In this document: positions 59,601 to 64,000 of the stretch, piece after piece
Position numbering within the stretch: position 1 is the stretch's first letter
Layout of the letters: the number at the start of each line of letters is the position of its first letter
Assembly (NCBI RefSeq): GCF_029873635.1
Contig: NC_080422.1
Coordinates: 10,943,764-11,007,763 of the forward strand
DNA length: 64,000 bases
From: Malania oleifera
Lineage: Eukaryota > Streptophyta > Magnoliopsida > Santalales > Ximeniaceae
Direction of reading: 5' to 3'
Made by a program: the position numbers and the translations under genes
The notes under the pieces: model-generated
Told to the model about the DNA's origin: nothing
The model's database searches: none
Seen by the model: only the letters and a program-made list of their open reading frames with translations

Positions 59601-62600
59601 CTTGAAAATGTAGAGGAACAGAAGCCATGTGTTCTGTCTTTTTTATGGATTTTCTTGTTTATATATTTTTTTCTTTCTTTTTGGTTTTTCACTTCATAAC
59701 ACTGTTTCTGTGTTTGTGTTCTTCACTATTTGGATAGCACATATTTATAAATTTAACTTCATAACAAATGCATTAGTTGGCCTCAACATTTGTCCTTTGT
59801 TTTGCAAGTTTAGTTGGCCATTAAGCAGTGTTTCATATTATAGGCTTGTTTCAACTCAGTTTAGTTATTTATAAGCCTATTAAACCATCATCAAGAAGCT
59901 TCTTCAATGCTTACCATTTTTTAACAGAACTGCTGCCTTTTTTTAGGATAATGTTTTGGCTACCTGTTGTTCTCAGTGGGATATTATCTTTCCTCACGAC
60001 ATTTCAAAAATTGTGTTGGATATTTCCATTCTAACGTTCATTTCCAAATCTCTTGAAAATGTTAATTAGCACTTAGCAGCATATTCAATTTTTTTTGGGG
60101 ATTTATTTGATGTGAGCTGCTTAATGAAGTTAGTTATATTCTTCAGTGCAAAGACACAGGAGAAGTTGTTGCCATTATTGCCCATGAAATGGGACATTGG
60201 AAACTCCATCACACAATTTATGCATTTTTCCGATTGCAAGTAAGTTATGAGGGTTCTCTCTACTTCTATAATTTATCATGTTTACTGAGATGCTTTAACT
60301 AGTGGAGTTGAATAAAATAAAAGCAATGCCATCTTGATTAATTTTAGTTATATAAATGCAAACAGGTCCTTGCACTCTTGCAATTTGGAGTTTTTGACCT
60401 TGTGAGGAAGTCAAGTTATATGTTTCAAACTTTTGGCTTTGACACACAACCCATAATTATTGGGTTCTTCATTTTTCAGGTACATTTTCAACTTTTGGTT
60501 AATGCAAAAAATAAATAATGTCTTCTTTATAAAAATATATGTGCCAGTTTCTAACATGAACCACAAGATGATGGTGGGATACTCTATTTCTTCTCTAAGC
60601 ATAATAATAGTGACAGTCTGCCGAGAAATCAAATAATAAATATATTCACATAGAGTTACTTCCATATTAAATCTAAATAAGGTTTTGTCTCTCTGGTTTT
60701 GGTTTTAATAACCATTGTCTCCTAACATTCACATCAATATTTCTCACAGGCCTCAGCATAGTTATTAGAATCTTACGATTCATGACATGACTCGATTCAT
60801 ACAATTCGTATCAATTCCACTCCAAATCAATTTGAATCTTACTAGTGAATCTAAAATCAAATGAATCATTGCCAAATCTATCGATTCACCTTGTGAATCT
60901 TCGAATCGATCTGCTTGATTCACATGATTCTAAACCTATCACATCCTGACAAACCCAACTAGTTTGAAAACCCCAAAGCAACATTTCTTTTTTTTTTTAT
61001 CGCTTTTACTTTCACTTGATTACCTCTTCATTTCTTATTTACATCAGTTTTGTGCTTAAGAAAAGGAAACAAATAGAAATTTGGGTCCTATGTTGCCTTA
61101 ACAAAGCCATTCTTTGCTATAGGAGCATAGTGCTCTACCATTAAGAAGTAAGGGTGGAACACCCGCCGGCTAAGGTGTACTCATGTTTAGTTGTGTTATT
61201 AAGATTTAAAAATTGATTCTTTTACTAATTTGTTCAATTATCGTGACTTTTTAGGTTAATTATTTTTTTCTTTTTATCCAAGAAAGAATATGCATGAAAT
61301 TTTACTTTTTTTTATTGTTGATAAACACCAAAAGTTCAAATTTTTATTATTTTTTCTTGATTCCTTCCCTTAAACAGCGTAAAGCTCACTATTTTATTAA
61401 TATTTGCGACTCATTCTCTTACTTTTCATTTGTTTACGGACAACACACATGAAATATGATTTTTTTTTATTATCAAAATTTAAATGTATTTTATTATTTT
61501 GCTTTTTGTTTGTATATTAATATATGCATGCCATTTAGAACTGATTTTGGAAAATTTACCGAATCTTACAATTCAATTCTCGATTCTTGATTCCCAAAAT
61601 TGGAATCTTGATTCATGGTTTGAATCTCGATAGGACAACTATGGGCCTCATAACTCAAAACTATATATTAATTCCATTGTTTTTAAAAAATTTCTGCTCT
61701 TCATGATACCAAAACAGCTCATTTAGATATTTTTTGATAGCTTTTCTTTTGATTACAAGTTTATAGGAGTTGTAAGGTGTGCCTCGAATTTCTTAATATA
61801 TGGTTTCATAGGGTTTTTGTGTGGAGAAAATTTTCGGCCCTCCCTACCCTTGAGGTTATTATTCACTGAAACCTTTGTCAAATGATTATGGGTCATGCTA
61901 TATGCTTTGAACATGCAATCCAATATATCTACTATAATTGATGTTCTTGGGATACAACTGAGAGTTGTGCATTGGATTGGATGTGCTTTTCCTTATTTTG
62001 GTGACCTTAATTGTAATTGTTAATTTTCCTGGATATGAAGTACTATTATTGCTCAATTGGGGACATTTTTCAACTGCAAGTCACTCCAAAGTGCCAAATC
62101 AAGTTTCGGCTAGCTTTTGTCAGTTTCTTTCATTTAGGTTGTCTCTAGGAGTACGGATTCTAGGCCTTGGGATTTGGATTTGTATGTATTTGGACAAAAT
62201 ACAATTTCATATTGCATTTTTCACACAAATCCAAATCAAAGATTTGAATTTCAAGCACCTAGACATTTGGTTAAGAAGAAAATTTGTTTGTCAAAACATC
62301 CCCAAAATTGATTTTTAGTTCAAGCATCACTTCCCACTTAATCTATTGCAATGTAGCAAATAAGTACATAAAATCACCATACTCTAAATATGTCCCAAAC
62401 AGGCCATTAGTTATCATAAATTTTCATAACCTCCCTCACTTTTCTTCTCTTGAATAACCAACATTTTGTTAACTCACTAGTTTTTTAGCATAAGACTTTC
62501 ATACAAGTAGGATGTATGTATTAACTTGTCTAAGTGACTATGCCCTTTGTGTAGCATGTGGTAATGCCTGCCCAACGCCTACTCAGCTTCGGTATGAATC

Positions 62601-63090
62601 TCTTAAGCAGATATTCAGAATTTGAGGTAACAACTGTTCTTCTATTGCAGGGTACACATGTTATGGCTTTTTCTATCTATTTGTTATCTTCCATACTCAT
62701 GTTTCATGTTTTTGTTAGCTCAGGCTGATGCTTTTGCTAAGAACCTTGGCCATGGGACTGCTCTTCGAGCAGCTCTTGTGAATCTTCAGGTGATTATATC
62801 TGTGCCAGTAAACTAATATTGGATGGACTTGTTGAGGAATGTGGGATGCCAATCAAATAGTCTTAATTGATCTGTCATCCTCCATGGCCATGAAGTCTTG
62901 GAACATTTATTTTAGCGCATGATTTTCTTTTTCTTTTCCTGTTCATCACTGAATAGAGCTCAATGAATTTCAGGAGCAAAACTTGTCAGCAGTGAACACA
63001 GATCCATGGTACTCAGCTTATCATTATCCTCATCCCCCACTGGCTGAAAGACTAGCAGCACTCAATGAGATGGATAAGAAGTTGGCATGA
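55693..63090 (+). CDS. STE24: CAAX prenyl protease 1 homolog (Ste24/FACE1), 14 exons
   Basis: Exons: 55693-55723, 56710-56857, 56995-57079, 57162-57257, 58006-58071, 58225-58323, 58413-58526, 58677-58787, 59502-59561, 60147-60239, 60366-60479, 62555-62626, 62724-62789, 62974-63090; 1272 nt, 423 aa, close to Arabidopsis STE24 (424 aa). All introns are GT-AG and the frame holds throughout. The protein is a multi-pass ER-membrane zinc metalloprotease that clips the -AAX residues from farnesylated CAAX proteins after prenylation. Seen: ETYLALRQHAALKLP near the N-terminus, LPFSLYSTFMIEARH, APLFNKFTP, HSNAYMYGFFKK, the zinc motif HEMGHW (residues 283-288, exon 10; Met where many plants have Leu) and EFEADAFA (about 361-368), which supplies the third zinc ligand. 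The C-terminus is YHYPHPPLAERL. Intron 11 (60480-62554) holds repeat-like DNA. The gene looks intact. Confidence 0.95.
56614..56652 (+). repeat. (CT)n microsatellite in STE24 intron 1
   Basis: A pure CT run of about 38 bp, 58 bp before the exon 2 acceptor; it may add to the polypyrimidine signal. Confidence 0.9.
59082..59116 (+). repeat. Poly-T/poly-G tract in STE24 intron 8
   Basis: About 17 T followed by about 18 G, an unusual junction of homopolymers; its length is liable to sequencing error. Confidence 0.8.
60745..61650. repeat. Repeat-like insertion in STE24 intron 11
   Basis: The stretch is rich in gaatc/gattc words. Its two ends (gaatcttacgattcatgac at about 60769 and the reverse-related gattcatggtttgaatctcgat at about 61610) are partly inverted with respect to each other. 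It looks like a decayed MITE-type element; ends and family uncertain. Confidence 0.4.
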
Positions 63091-63184
63091 AAGAAATGTG
63101 GGACTGGTTTAATTATCTTAGAGGCTACTCCACAGATTCAAAGGGTGTTGCACACCACAGTACCATCTTTTCTCGTTGATGCCC

Positions 63185-63250
63185 CACAGATAGGCTCAGT
63201 TGGCACAATGGTAAAGTTTCGTGCTTTCAAAGGTCCGAGTCTTGAGAGCA
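63185..63250 (+). repeat. Possible tRNA-derived SINE head
   Basis: TAGGCTCAGTTGG (63191-63203) resembles a pol III A box and GGTCCGAGTCTT (63232-63243) a B box, at tRNA-like spacing. No cloverleaf or 3' tail was found, and it overlaps the expected 3' UTR of STE24. Confidence 0.3.
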
Positions 63251-64000
63251 GCTGATTTGAGCAAAACTATAAAATTTGGAATTAGTTGTAAATCATCTTC
63301 AGACTTGCTTATCAGAGTTGTTTCTAGATAATGGCCTCTACACCAAAGGCTTGGGGATGATAAATATTTTGACTCAAAATTAAATGTATTTGCTAATAAA
63401 ATAATTGTTAATGTACTAGAGTTCTTTGTGGCCAAAATATTTATGTCTTGACTGGTTTCATTGCTTGAACTTGAAGTGTTCCAGATTCTGAATGTTATGC
63501 ATAATGTACACAAATCAACATTCTAGAAAATTTAACATTTTTTAGCCTTCACAGGGCTGGGTTTAAACTTATTCTTCTAATTCATAGAAGCAGCTCAAAG
63601 CCTCTTATTACCTGATCTACTTGGACTTCTCGGGCCTGCAATTAAAAGCACTAATGCTATTAAACATGGTTCCAAATGATTCCATTACCATTAGTAAACT
63701 CATTTCTTTCTTTGACTTGTTCCTAAAAATATGATTTTCATACACTAATCTGAGATCCATTATTGGTCAAAATTTGTGGTTGCATTGTGTATCACACAAT
63801 ATTTAACTTGAGAAACATATACTATTTAATAGAGGTCGTCTTTTTTTTTTCTTTCTAAATGGTAATTGTCAATGGCCATTTTTGACCAAATAGTAAAAAA
63901 CCTGGTCCCAAAACACCAAACCAAGAATCGGGGCAGCTAAAACTTGATAAAACTAGAGCAAAAGAAACGAGAGGAAAATAAAGATCAAAGAATGAATTGT
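63251..64000. other. Downstream flank of STE24
   Basis: No gene, RNA or clear repeat is seen to the end of the window. Confidence 0.45.

Noticed and set aside
59828-60034. Hydrophobic ORF within STE24, considered as an extra membrane exon
   Set aside because: Family alignment goes directly from exon 9 (ending LTKQ) to exon 10 (starting CKDTGE); the ORF is intron 9 sequence.
63185-63250. A complete tRNA gene suggested by A- and B-box-like words
   Set aside because: No acceptor stem or anticodon arm could be paired; retained only as a possible SINE head.

Overview
The window is nuclear DNA of a flowering plant, almost certainly a eudicot. It is A+T-rich and holds four single-copy-type host genes with GT-AG introns and plant-type proteins: ribosomal protein S10, a PLS-class PPR protein, cytosolic HSP90 and a Ste24-type CAAX protease. 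These are separated by nested LTR retrotransposon fossils, a CACTA DNA transposon and LINE pieces. I saw no bacterial-style operons, CRISPR arrays or rRNA genes.

Layout. 1-2395: internal part of a broken Ty1/copia element (+). 2396 to about 7010: a non-autonomous CACTA element with hairpin-rich subterminal arrays. Its interior is a four-unit tandem array of a captured fragment of an XS-domain gene (IDN2/FDM/SGS3 family, the plant RNA-directed DNA methylation and RNA-silencing family). 7607-8400: a copia RNase H tail, polypurine tract, LTR and primer-binding site. 8405-11616: a truncated copia (-). 11763-13972: solo-LTR-like element D. 15005-18247: RPS10 (+) with a textbook ribosomal-protein promoter. 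18985-19432: inverted repeat around an LTR relic. 19980-28099: a complete but decayed copia (-) with paired LTRs and 5-bp target duplications, carrying solo-LTR-like element A (24527-26790). 29018-31147: PPR gene (-). 31676-34764: HSP90 (-), with a heat-shock element upstream. 35724-50127: a Tat-lineage Ty3/gypsy (-) with paired LTRs, an antisense accessory ORF, minisatellites, and two nested solo-LTR-like elements (B 38637-41119, C 42891-45111). 50320-52600: LINE fragments (-). 55604-63090: STE24 (+), 14 exons.

The host genes do not form a pathway; they are ordinary housekeeping or organellar genes. Two things stand out. One is the CACTA element that captured and amplified a piece of a silencing-pathway gene, each copy capped by a transposon-type hairpin. 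The other is a family of about 2.2-2.5 kb solo-LTR-like elements (A-D), which inserted four times in 33 kb, three of them into or inside other elements' territory, each with a recognisable 5-bp target duplication. All coordinates of introns and element ends were read by eye.
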